A stretch of DNA of 64,000 nucleotides from Bicyclus anynana (Eukaryota; Arthropoda; Insecta; Lepidoptera; Nymphalidae), in contig NC_069110.1 in assembly GCF_947172395.1 (NCBI RefSeq), positions 2,976,001-3,040,000 of the forward strand. Direction: 5' to 3'. The translations under genes were made by a program, and so were the position numbers. Shown here one piece after another: positions 10,070 through 21,400 of this stretch. The stretch's first letter is position 1; the number at the start of each line of letters is the position of its first letter. Below the pieces are notes generated by a model. The model had not been told where the DNA came from, searched no databases, and worked only from the letters and a program-made list of their open reading frames with translations.

Positions 10070-12118
10070 ACTGGTAGCTAATTCGTAATTCACCTCGATA
10101 GTGATACAAGTTGGGAGTTTAATAAAAATGTCACAATGTTCTACAAATAGGAACATTATCTCGTTCCGAATTTAGAGAAAAGAAGATAACTTTGTTTCTC
10201 CAATGGTTTATAATGTTTCTCCAGTTGTGACTTTACAAACAGGTAAATTCGACATATTAGGTATTCTGTAAAAATAGTGAATTGTTGCCTTTTGTAGGAA
10301 TTCGTACCTCTAAATTAAAAAAGGAAACCATATAAGATCACTTCGTTTTATATGCTTAGAGGAGAAAGGTATTGAAATACGATACAAAAATACAATTCTC
10401 AGTCTACACAATCAAAATATACGGCCGTTTATTTCACATATGAATTAACGTAATCGTGAACCAAAATTAAGAATTAACAGTTTATTCAATTTTAATTTAA
10501 AATAAATAGGGAGGGTATAAAGGAATTGAAATCGTGAAATTTGATCTGCAGGCTAATTCACTATCTTTGACGTATGTTAGTTGATTATACGAGTATGTAT
10601 ATCAACTCCAATATAAAATCCGAAATTGGGATTCTAAATGTAAAAATGTCACCCGGTGCATACTGGAGGATATCACACAAATATGATATGAGGTAAATGT
10701 CGTTTCATCAATTGATCTGATGTTTATTTTAATAGTTTGGTAATAAACCCCAAAAAATAATGAATAGGTTAGCAGAAGCAATATTATTGTATGGTGAAAC
10801 GGTACGGAAGCCTCAGAGCGAGAGTAGGTAGCACATGGCTACTTTTTTTTAATTCGCAAATTCAGCAGGCGGAGATTGAAACCATGGTTTGTTTTCTTAA
10901 ATTTGGAATTTCAACTTTGGCTTACTATGTTCTAATTAATTATACCAAGCCTGTAGTTATTCAGGCGTCAATCCTTTTATAGCTTCTATTCTTTAACGAG
11001 TTTAACGATTTCTTTGAAAGTTTGTATTAAGGTGAGGTTTTTCTTTTATTTCATCTGTACCGAAGAAAAAACGATAAAAAAGAAAATAAAAAAGCTGTGT
11101 CAAAAAGACAAAAACAAGGGCGCTTTTTTCTTTCCATTGTGATATTTTAAGGTGCTAACTTTGTTCATAACGTTCCTTACGCAAACCTATTGTAATTGTT
11201 TTTCAAGTAATCAACGTGACTCTTTTAAAACCTAAAACAAAAGCATTCTGTATTGATTGTTTGTTTACTGTTTGTTGAAAAGAAAAGAATAAGGAAAGTC
11301 AGCCTTCAGGAAATATTGCTACAGTTCGTTTCTTCCACCTTTACTAAAGATTGAAAACGTGTCGGAAGCCAAAAACATTACCTATTTGTAATTATGATAG
11401 ATATTTTTTCTTTTAATGAGCCACTGAGCGATTTTGAAACTAACCTGCATCTCCGGATTTTATATTCATTCGTGTTTTTAATTTAATTTCGTAAATTTCG
11501 CTGTGAACTAAAAAGTATTAACAATCGAAACTATATCCCCGATTTTATAACCAAATAGTTTTATTAATTAATCGAAATGGTACTCTCGATTTTGTAAACA
11601 TTCGTTATTTGAATTTCACTACAGTTAACTAAATAGCTTTATCGATATCATCATCATTTGAGATTTGTAAGAAGAATCCGCAATCCGCATCAGAGTTGTT
11701 TGTTAAGTTTGATCGTGATTTTACAAATGTTTGGTAAGCATACTTATTTTTCGTATTATAAGTTGAGGTAATATTTATTTATACATACACAGCCAGTCAT
11801 GAGTTCTAAATGAACAATATAATATTTAACTAAACACAAGCTGCAATACAATTTAGAAAAAAACAAATGTAGGCCTAGTAGCTAGTGAAATAATAAATTA
11901 GATTTTTAAATTTCTATTATTGTCTTTGTTCTATTTTGTATTGCAATCAAATAAATATTATAAACAAATAAAAGACATTTAATATACTGAAATGGGTACA
12001 TGAAGTTAAGTTAATAAAATTTTTGAATATTTGTAGAAGTCACGGACTACCTAAAGCGTGGTAGAAGTAAACAACATCAAAAAATCTTATTATGTACATT
12101 ATCAAAGAATCAATATGT
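10070..12118. other. Intergenic DNA, no gene recognised
   Basis: AT-rich. A 63-codon frame at 10791-10982 is unrecognised. No clear repeat family was seen. Confidence 0.35.
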
Positions 12119-12212
12119 GTGCCTAGTGGGAGTTTTTAATATTTTCATACTGTTACTATCGCGTTAACGTAAACGCAAATTTATGAAAATATTGAAAACT
12201 CCCACTAGGCAC
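12119..12212. mobile_element. Palindromic MITE, internally deleted copy
   Basis: Outer arms GTGCCTAGTGGGAGTTTTTA (12119 on) and AAAACTCCCACTAGGCAC (to 12212) are a near-perfect inverted pair of about 30 bp. Between them is only one inner arm (CTGTTACTATCGCGTTAACG..), so the second inner arm and loop seen at 9919-10069 are deleted. Confidence 0.78.
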
Positions 12213-12446
12213 TCTGTTGTCTACTGTCAAACATTTGTCTTTACAGCTTACCAGTACATCCAAAACGAAACAGACTTACAAAAGTAGACAAGGTAAATCT
12301 GTAATATTTTATTTTTGAGAAATATCTTTAACATACACAATGGCTAAGCTTATAAGCTATTTAAAATTTTAATATGTCACGTCACAATAAAATAATGCGC
12401 ATTGAGAAAAATAACCCTGAGGCATACCTATTAATGCTATATACTT

Positions 12447-12587
12447 CGTGCCACGAAACAAGTCCCACAGACGCGGCGTTAATGTCTTAATGGCGCTCAT
12501 TATCATGATGGCGGTCTTATTGTCATTTGTGTAAGGCGCTGTCAAATTTAGTTCAGGTTTTAGCCGCGGGACTTCTTTCGTGGCACG
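12447..12587. mobile_element. MITE with 20-bp TIRs
   Basis: CGTGCCACGAAACAAGTCCC at 12447 is mirrored by GGGACTTCTTTCGTGGCACG ending at 12587 (one mismatch). The interior is non-coding. Superfamily unknown. Confidence 0.7.
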
Positions 12588-12834
12588 GAGTCTACTTGCA
12601 TTGAAACGAACTCTATAGGATGCCTTAAACGGTGACTGTTCATACGAATGAGTGCATGCTGTATATATAATTACTTTCTTTTATTTCTTAGATATAAATA
12701 TTTATTAACTAACATGATCGCACTCATTCGCGTGTAATACAAATCTACCATTATGCTAGATTCACCTAGCATTGTCGTGCAAGTTTACAGTACCCTAGGT
12801 CTTGTAATACTTTGTGAATCTAGACTTAGTTACA

Positions 12835-13361
12835 GCTAGAGATGGGCCGAGTACGCGGTTGATACTCGGTACTCGGCGTACTCGGCGGATTTTTTGATAC
12901 TCGTACTCGGCCGAATAACTCGGTCGGTAAATGCCGAGTATACTTTGTTTAAGAAAAGCATTATTTAGGTAGATATAATTAAAACAACAGTGTTAATCAA
13001 AGAGTATTAGTTATTTAGGAAATCTTTGAAAATCTCGATTAAATTCAAATAAAATTAAAATGAAAGATTTAAAAGAGCAACTGTTGAGTTTCTAGCCCGC
13101 TCTTCTTAAGAGACTGCGCCTTCCGAGCTGGGTAGTAGAGTCACTACAAATAGTCAAACTTGACGTTTCAAAAGTGCTTGTAAACTAAGCCTACTTGAAA
13201 TAAACAACTTTGAATTGAATTGATTTGAAATAATACTTGTTTACGCGCGTGAAATAGAAATTTGATTGAGCTACTCGGCCGAGTACTCGGCTGAAAAAAA
13301 ATTGAACCGAGTAAAACTCGGTACTCGTTACTTGGCAAAAGTGTTACTTGGCGCATCTCTG
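12835..13361. mobile_element. TIR element rich in CGAGTACTCGG palindromes
   Basis: Ends CTAGAGATGGGCCGAGTAC and, inverted, CAGAGATGCGCCAAGTAAC. It is flanked by GTTACA at 12829-12834 and 13362-13367, a possible target duplication. Both subterminal regions carry many copies of CTCGG / CGAGTACTCG. The interior carries a LINE-type tail at 13081-13228. The AGAGATG end recalls hAT-type termini, but a clean 8-bp duplication is not seen. Confidence 0.6.
13081..13228 (+). mobile_element. LINE 3' tail nested in the CTCGG element
   Basis: Shares GGTAGTAGAGTCAC, TTGACGTTTCAAAAGTGCTT and GCCTACTTGAAATAAA with copies at 18789-18900 (+) and 22674-22742 (-). It ends in a GAATTGAATTGATTTG microsatellite. 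The position inside a TIR element suggests later insertion. Confidence 0.55.
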
Positions 13362-13503
13362 GTTACATCAAAATGTACTCGTACAATGTATAAGCTAGTA
13401 GCTTGGCTAATAGCTGACTCAGTGGGTTCTATAGAGCTCTTTGATATCAGCATATTCTAAAAGTCTGATTCACTTATACCTTCAAAAGTATTATACGTTA
13501 AAA

Positions 13504-13642
13504 CTATAGCTTGGCAACTTCGTTCGTAACACTCCCGATGGTCCGCGGGGGCCGGGGGCGTGTAGTAGAATAACCCGCGCAGGTTTTCCCCCCGTCGCCC
13601 GCATATCACGGGAGTGTTATCAACGAACTAGCCAGACTATAC
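13504..13642. mobile_element. GC-rich palindromic MITE
   Basis: TATAGCTTGGCAACTTCGTT then CGTAACACTCCCG is mirrored at 13609-13642 (CGGGAGTGTTATCAACGAAC then TAGCCAGACTATA). The interior is strongly GC-rich (GTCCGCGGGGGCCGGGGGCG), unlike its surroundings. Confidence 0.7.
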
Positions 13643-13674
13643 TATGTATAACCGTTATGATCCCTCACAGATTT

Positions 13675-13813
13675 ACAGTGGAATTCATAGACTTTGTAGG
13701 GGATCATTCACCCGCTGAGTGTCAAATTCTCAAACAAATAGAGGTTAAATTCGACACTCAGCGGCTGGATGATCCCCTGGGGGTGCCCCTAGAACGTCTA
13801 TGAATTCCACTGT
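13675..13813. mobile_element. Palindromic MITE
   Basis: ACAGTGGAATTCATAGAC at 13675 is mirrored by GTCTATGAATTCCACTGT ending at 13813. A second paired block, GCTGAGTGTCAAATT / AAATTCGACACTCAGC, makes nearly the whole element a hairpin. Confidence 0.78.
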
Positions 13814-13889
13814 TAGAGTTTCAGCATTCTACACCGCTTTACGTACAACTTTATACTCACAATCAAGTTTGCCATCAAGTTTGAAGCGC

Positions 13890-13953
13890 ACTGATCGTGT
13901 GTTGGTCACGATCGGCATTATGTCATGCACATCGCGATCAACACACGATCAGT
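13890..13953. repeat. Hairpin, 23-bp arms
   Basis: ACTGATCGTGTGTTGGTCAC+GAT (13890-13912) pairs with 13931-13953 at 21 of 23 positions. It is probably the core of another palindromic element extending to about 13981. Confidence 0.65.
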
Positions 13954-14383
13954 TTTATTGAATGTCAAGCATGCAAGTTTAGTGGATGGTGAGTGGTTAG
14001 CATTAGAGAAAAAGTAGTGAAAAAAATATCGAAAATATGGTTATGAGTATGGTTTCGATGTTTTCACAGCCCACACCAAGCGCGCTACAGACTTAACGTT
14101 AAACTTGATCATATGTGGCTGGCATTATGTGATTCTCGTGTCTGCTGGGGCTCTAGAGTCGAATAATTTTTAGACAACAGCTAAGCTATTCTACTCAGCT
14201 GTGTTACTTTCGATTTCGTCGTATGTCTCTTTGTCAAAAATTATACCCCGTACTATAAACATAGTGCCCCGTAAATAGCACGACTTTACGTATGGTGGTA
14301 GCTGACACCAAGGCCTTCTAAAATAACTAAATATAGTAGATATGTTAGCCAAAATTCAACTGTTTTAAAGTTATTATTGAATA

Positions 14384-14556
14384 GCTGACGCCGCGTGGTT
14401 CCCGTTTCCGTAGGTGTATGGGAATCATATATAGCCTATAGCCTTCCTCGATAAATGGGCTATCTAACACTGAAAGAATTTTTCAAATCGGACCAGTCCC
14501 TGAGATTAGCGCGCTCTAACAAACAAACAAACTCTTCAGCTCTGTAATAGTATGGA
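14384..14556 (+). repeat. Interspersed repeat, GACGCC..GCGTGGTTCCCG family
   Basis: Blocks GCGTGGTTCCCG, ATAGCCTTCCTCGATAAATG, GGCTATCTAACACTGAAAGA, TTTTTCAAATCGGACCAGT and (CAAA)n, ending near an AATAGTATGGA tail. The same blocks occur at 18237-18432 and 45303-45460. The microsatellite-like tail suggests a LINE 3' end; the family is not assigned. Confidence 0.65.
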
Positions 14557-15169
14557 TTTTTCTACAAAATACAAAATACCTTAAATGCAATTTAGTGGAA
14601 CCATGTTTTTGAACCAATTAAACTTTAGTTGTTCCATGTAACCGGCTTTAATTTTCTTTCATGGTTTTTTGTGTGTAGGTACGTAGGTTGGTAACGGAAA
14701 CACCTATTTAAAACATAAATTCCAAGTAGAAAATCATCGCTTACCTATATAACTTTCCAACACGTTGTAGGGGTTGTGTATAGGAAAATAATATAACTTG
14801 AAAGTCGTAAAATATCGGCTAACATATTTTACGTTATTTTAGTAGGCCTTGATAGCAGCTATCGCCCTGTAGAGAACGTCGTGCTATTTATCGAGCACGC
14901 TGTATAAAGAGAGACGAGGACGAATTCGAAACTTACGCGTCTGTCGATTTGTGAAAATGTATCTTAGCTCTATGGTCACGACACCAACACGACACGTTAC
15001 AGAACTATTTATATATTTACAAAGTCGAATAAAAACCGTGTCCGAATACCGTATTTTGGACGTTAGTTACAGTGGTGGATTGACTAGTTTTTGTTTCTGT
15101 ACACTTCGTAAAGTCTTTGGGATATATGCGCTGTCTCGTATCAAGTTTACGGATAGCGCCATCAGAGAA
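14557..15169. other. Downstream flank of Lmx1
   Basis: Must hold at least part of the Lmx1 3' UTR. No AATAAA on the minus strand was found close to the stop. The nearest I noticed is near 13952-13957, about 1.2 kb downstream. An 80-codon plus-strand frame at 14951-15193 overlaps the Lmx1 last exon antisense and is not a gene. Confidence 0.4.
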
Positions 15170-15417
15170 TCAGTGATCCGTACTGAAATATGAGTTCTGC
15201 ATTAGATACAGCTTATCTATTGGGTTCACCACCGCCCCCGTGCCGAGGTTAAGGGGCTCGTGTAAGGAATGGTTGCCGTGTTGATGGGCGTGGTGTGGTA
15301 CTTCAAGGTTCTGTAGACTCATCGTGTCTGAAGCGCCTTCGTCGAGCTGGTCGAAGTTGCTGCCGTCCAGGGATATGTCCGAACTGCAAAAGCTGTCGCC
15401 GGAGTGCGTTGGGTAAT
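15170..15417 (-). CDS. Lmx1: Lmx1 exon 4 and stop
   Basis: 248 nt from acceptor ATCGTTACAG to TGA at 15172-15170. It encodes DYPTHSGDSFCSSDISLDGS, a histidine-rich stretch (PHHAHQHGNHSLHE) and the LMX1 tail GAVVNPIDKLYLMQNSYF. The frame upstream to 15436 is intron. Confidence 0.93.
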
Positions 15418-18400
15418 CTGTAACGATACATTGCAATGTCAGGCGGAATCAAAACAGTTTTACACACTAAAAGAACAATGACATGACGTTGTTGTCATTT
15501 TTATTTGGTCTTTTCAAATGCTCGTTGAACGTGCAAACGGATTTTCCATGCATGTATTTTTTACAGGGTTTTTTATTTTGCAGCTACTCGTTCATAAAAG
15601 TTTTTTCATTGAGATCGAAAATAGAGAACTGTCGTCTGTTTCAGTGGAACGTTTTAAAAAAGCTTGTTTAAAAATAATTGGAAAAAATATTATTACCCAT
15701 ACTAAATTAGAACTTATACTTAAGCTTATTAATACTTAGAAATCTAACTATTTAGTAAACAGAATCTTGACTCCATCGTTTCAACATCTGATACTGCTTA
15801 GAGACGAAAGTAAAGAATTTTATTCTATTAATATAACAGAATCTCGCGGTTTCACCCGCGTAGTTCTTATTCCCCTGGGAATACCTGGATAAAATATAGA
15901 CTTATAGTACTTCTTGATGATTCTCCCTGCTAATAGATTTTTTTAAATCTATTTAGTAGTTTTAACTTGATGATTTACATCCAAAAATACAAATCTTTTC
16001 TCTATATTTATTAAATGTTGAGGAAAATTAATAGCGCCCTACAATCACTTACCATCAGGTGAATAAGGGAGATTAGGGTTGAGCGGCTGACTTGACGCCG
16101 AATACGATGTGTCTAAACCCAAGTAGTTTCCATTTTCACTCGAAGGCGATTCCTGTTTAATACTCTTTTCGTCCTTGTCTTTCTCTTTGTCAACGCTCTT
16201 ATCGCCCTCTTGCTTTGCTTTGCGTTGAATCTTTTTCATCTTGGCCCTTTGGTTTTGAAACCACACTTGGACTACTCGAACGCTCAGTCCTGTGTCTTTC
16301 GCAAGAGCCTCGCGGACTTTGCGACACGGTTTGGGGCTGACTTCAAACGAAGCTTTGAATTGTCTCCGTTGGGCTGACGTGAGGATAGTCCGCGGTCGCT
16401 TCGGGCCGCGCCTGCCGTCTCTGGGGCGTTCGGAGTCGTCTATTATCATATCGTCTTCAGCGTGTTGCATCAAATACATCTCCTTTTCGAAGTCTTGCCT
16501 ACAGAAGATCTGTCCGGCTCTTATGACGTATTGTTCACCCTTCTGCAACGGTTGGCAGCACATTACGCAGACGAAGCATTGTATGTGGAACACGTATTGC
16601 TGTGCTCGCATAACCATCTCCTGGGGGAGCAATCTGTCGCCGCAACGGGTGCATTTGACGCCGAACAATCTGCGCCAAACAAAAACAATAACGCACTCGG
16701 AAATAGGGGAGACGCGCAGCGTTACGTTAATCGCTATGCAGTTATCTAGCACGCAAGCTACAATCGCAATGCAGTTACTAAAAGAACAAAAGTACAGTTA
16801 TACATCGAACAAATTATATTACCTGTCGTAGTCAGGCTTGCAATACAGTTTGGCATTTCTTGTATAGCAAGTGTGAGCGAGCGGGCATCCGCACACGCAG
16901 CAGCTTAGACATTGTTCATGCCAGGAGAGTTCACCGACCCTCATCAGGTAGCGGTCTTGGATCTTCTGACCGCAACCCTCGCATATTTCAACAATCTTCT
17001 CCCTTTTGATGCTCGCGCTGAGCTCTGTGTGAAAGGAGACTTTGTTTAGTAGTATGTGGTAGAATATCTTATAAACAAAATAAGAAGGAATAAAGTTAAA
17101 TTAAGTTTCTAGAACCGTCACTGTTGATGATGCGAAACACAAGATTTTGTTAAATCAACAATAGAGAAAAAGTGAGGATAGGAACCAATTTTTTAACATT
17201 TATACTTAAAACGCTATATCTAGTAAATCTCTACAAGTAACTTTTAACGAACGTAAAGATAGAATAAGGTTGATCTCCAGAACGAAGCACTTAAGCTGCG
17301 CATTGTTTTAAATTTAACTTCCCTACTGTATTAGTGAACTCATTTTATTTAACAATAAAGTTAAATTACTACAAAGGGATAATACTATAAAGGAACAAAA
17401 AGGACGTTACTGAGGAAGACTGCATTTTCCAGTGGAATCATAATTCTGCATTCCGACGGCAAACTCATTTCCAACATTGTTGCGTTTAAAGAAACTCAAA
17501 TGGTTCGTGAAAAAAATGAACAAGAAATAGAGAAAATATTTTTTGCTCTAAATGTCTGCGATTTTAAATATTCATCAATACTCAATACATACATCGACAT
17601 AAAAGTGTCTATCTGTGTTTCTCAACTTGGAGTTATTTACAAGATACTTAAAAACAATAAACGACGAGGATATTTAAAATTAAGTAATTGTAGTACGTAC
17701 ATAACCTTAGGTACATACGTTTTTTCCTAAAATTCATAATAGATAAATAATGAATCTCTCTTAGTGTAACTTAGCCTTAGCCATGTTTTATATGTAGAAA
17801 AAAGAATAGCTTACATTTTTATAGGCTGTATTTATGGTAACGAAGCGTACGTACACGTATAACCTAAAAAAAAATTGTGTAAACATCTCCTTAGACAGTA
17901 CTGTCCTTGTGTAAGTTAGACTTAAATATGTATCCTGTATTATACTACAAAGTTGTCATGCGATTTCCCTAAAAAGTATTCGTTTTAACAGCTCCTCAAG
18001 CACGGACTGTGCAATGTGTAAACTAGGTAGGGAACTAACTGTGTAGGGAACTTTTCTAGTGTACGTATATTAAATATGTTTCATATATGTATAAATAATA
18101 GTTACGTATTTGTAGACTGTAGCTTCGGCTACGAGGCACCGGCTACATGTACGCCTCGTAGCCGTAGCTTATTAGGTATTCCCTAAAAAGTATTCCTCTC
18201 AGTACTTGAATAGCTGAGCTTTTCATTTATAAATAACTAGCTGACGCCCCGCGGTTTCACCTGCGTGGTTTCTGTTCCCGTAGAAATACGGGGATAATAT
18301 ATAGCCTTCCTCGATGAATGAGCTATCTAACACTGAAGGAATTTTTTAAATCGGACCAGTAGTTCCTGAGATTACCGCGGTGAATCAAACAAACAAACAA

Positions 18401-21400
18401 ACAAACTCTTCAGCTTTATAATATTAGTATAGAAGATAAGAGAGTCTTCTAGTGTGACTTAGCCTTAAATATATTTCATATATAGCTATTTGTAGACTGT
18501 AGCTATGGCTACGAAGCGTACATGCGTATTCCCCAAAAAGTATTCGTCTCAACAGCTCCTTAGACGGGGACCTGAAGGGAGGCCCGCCCCTAGACCCGGG
18601 AGGGGCGTGCCGGGTCACGGGATCAACCAGGGAACAAAACGTCGGCGTTAAACTGCCGTCCTAACGCTTAATCGATGTGGAAATACGAGTTTTAGGGGTA
18701 CCAACCTACCTATGTTGCCTTGGTATGAAGTATTTAATTTCTCTCTTTTCAACCGATTGTTTTACTTGAACAAAATTTGAATTTGAATGGGTGGTAGAGT
18801 CACTAGTCTCTCATTACAGACAGACAGATCTGACGCTATGAAAGTTCTTGTTAAACTAAGTAGGTAGGCTTTTCTTAAAATAAATGAATATTGATTTTAT
18901 TAATTTGGTTCGGAAAGGCGGAGGCTCAAATTTAAATTTTATTCAAGTGAAACAAATAAATTTATAATAAAAAAATTCTATTATTGATATTACTTGCGAC
19001 GGCTCAGTTTGCGTGAAGTTATACTAGTATTGTCACAAAACCAGCAGGATCAGATTTTTCTGTGATTAAAAAGCATTTCATATTTTTTTTTTGTATAACA
19101 ATTTTACATCCTTTATTATTCATCATTATCAACCCATATTCGGCTCACTACTGAATGTCTCCTCTCAGAATGAGAGGGGTTAGGCCTATAGACCACCACG
19201 CTGGCCCAATGCGAATTGGTAGACTACACACACGCAGAGAATTAAGAAAATTTTCTGGTATACAGGTTTCATCACAATGTTTTTCCTCCACCGTTAGAGA
19301 CACGTAATATTTCATTTCATATAATGCACACAACTGAAAAGTTGGAGGTGCATACACTGGACTGGATTCGAACCCACACCCTCCGGAAACGGAAGCAGAG
19401 GTCATATCCACTGGGCTAACACGGCTCCTTTTTTATATCCTTTATATTTATTTTCCTTTTTCCGTTCCGGTACATCTTTGCCAGTAGGGTTGGTAAATAG
19501 CAAAATCAACAAAACAAAAACAAAAGTTGTGACAAAAAGTGTATTTAAGTAAACTAGAAATGAGCGCTTTAAGAATTCAAAACAGAGTTAGTCTGAAAAG
19601 AATTCCACAGCGAAGTCAAAGAGATATTTTTTTTTTTAATATCAACAACTCGCAGTATTATTTAGAACCGAGCGCCGAGCTATAAACAGCAATTCACTTC
19701 CAAGCAATATTTAATGCTTATGAGTTATCCTTTACAGATTGTAATATAAATTTTCCATTATATATGTGTAACTAGCGGACGCCCGTGATTTTGCGTGAAA
19801 CCCGTTTTTTTACAAATCCCGTGGGAACCATAGTTTTAGCCCACTATATCGTAGATAACGTCATCACTTACCACCAGGGCAAGGCATTCATATTCAAAAG
19901 CAAGTTAGCCCTTGACGTAGGTCGTCGTCATTAACCCATATTCGGCTCACTGCTGAGCTCGAGGCTCCTCTCAGAAAGAGAGGGGTAAGGCCAATAGTCC
20001 ACCACGCTGGCCCAATGCGGTTTTTCAGACTTCACACACGCAGAGAATTAAGATAATTCTCTGGAATGCAGGCTACCTCACGATGTTTTCCTTCACCGAT
20101 TGAGACACGACACGACAAGAGATTGATATTTAATTTCTTAAAATGCACACAACTGAAAAGTTGGAGGTTCATGCGCCGGACCGGATTCGAACCTACACCC
20201 TCCGGAATCGGAGGCAGAGGTCATATCCACTGGGCTATCACAGCTCGTAAGTAAAGTAAAGAATAAAAAAATAAAAAAGTTTTGCAACATATCACAATGT
20301 TCTGAATTACAAACTCAAATTCAAACGTGGGATTGCGGACTATTTGACTCTACCTACACTAGCAAATACTACAATTAGTCAATGTTTGTACGCATCCGTT
20401 GAAAAATAAACATGGAAACGACTATCGGTAATTGTTAAATCAAATTTTAGGAGTGTTCCATTGATATAGACGAAGCGTTCAATTAAATACGCCGTTGCAA
20501 ACAAATTGATTGAATTCTAGTGCATTCTGTCAGAACACTGATCTATTATTGTTTGAACGTCTGGCAATATGTTCATTTTTTTATAAAACGTTTGCTCGTA
20601 AAGTCTTATTTCACCGATTTCAATGTCGTAATATATCTCTTTAAGCACTTGTGCCGTAATGTAAAACGCAATGTTTATCATCCGTCTATAAAAGAACCGT
20701 ACTTTTTTTAATGAATAAAGTTTTTATGTCAGAAAATTGCTCAACATTTTATAATTAAAATTAATTTTGTGAGATAAAATGTAATAAACAAACATTTAAT
20801 TTTATTTTAATAATTTTGACAATAAAAGACAACCATTAATCTATAAAAAAGACAAAAATATTAATTTACTTAAATAATAAGTAGGTAAATAGCGCGTCAA
20901 TGGTTGGCAAATAATTGTCTTAATTTCATTCAGACGTATAGTTAACAACTATATTTATATAAATAAATAATACCTAAATAGTATCTATAATGTGGAGCAA
21001 GTAGCACACACGTATTATATATGTATAATTACTGATAAATAGTACTCACTTCGGAGCGCTGTAAAACCTTAGCTGTCGACTTAATGAAAAAATGTTTCTT
21101 ACAAAAGTCCCCAAAAAATGATCTACCAAAATGGTCTGATGTTATTTTTTCGTAAAATGATAAAAAAAAGTTATATCGAAAAATATAAATTATTATATTT
21201 CTGGAATTTCTGAACATTTTTGCTTTTAACTTTTTTATTTATTGGTTACTACGACAAAAAGTTACTGAACCAAAGTTGTAGAGAATTTAATTTGCTAAAA
21301 AAATTTTTTTTTATCAAATAAATAGTTTACAAGATATATCGTAAAAACCATTTCAACCCTTATTTTCAAAATGGCGGCCGCGGGACAAAGGTGGTTTTAG

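Larger units (their letters stand above)
17755..18570. repeat. Three diverged copies of a local repeat in Lmx1 intron 1
   Basis: Modules recur near 17760, 18050 and 18440: (T)AGTGT.ACTTAGCCTTA, TTTCATATAT, GTAGACTGTAGCT.CGGCTACG, and CCCTAAAAAGTATTCGT then TAACAGCTCCT. Unit length varies because later elements, including 18237-18432, interrupt the array. Confidence 0.55.

Noticed and set aside
16670..16752. Extension of the homeobox frame to a 235-residue protein with an upstream ATG
   Set aside because: The added N-terminus is intron: a TTTGGCGCAG acceptor at 16670 and a phase-matched LIM1 exon upstream explain the sequence.
16292..16831. 179-codon plus-strand frame
   Set aside because: Antisense shadow of the Lmx1 LIM2/homeodomain exon; no motif of its own.
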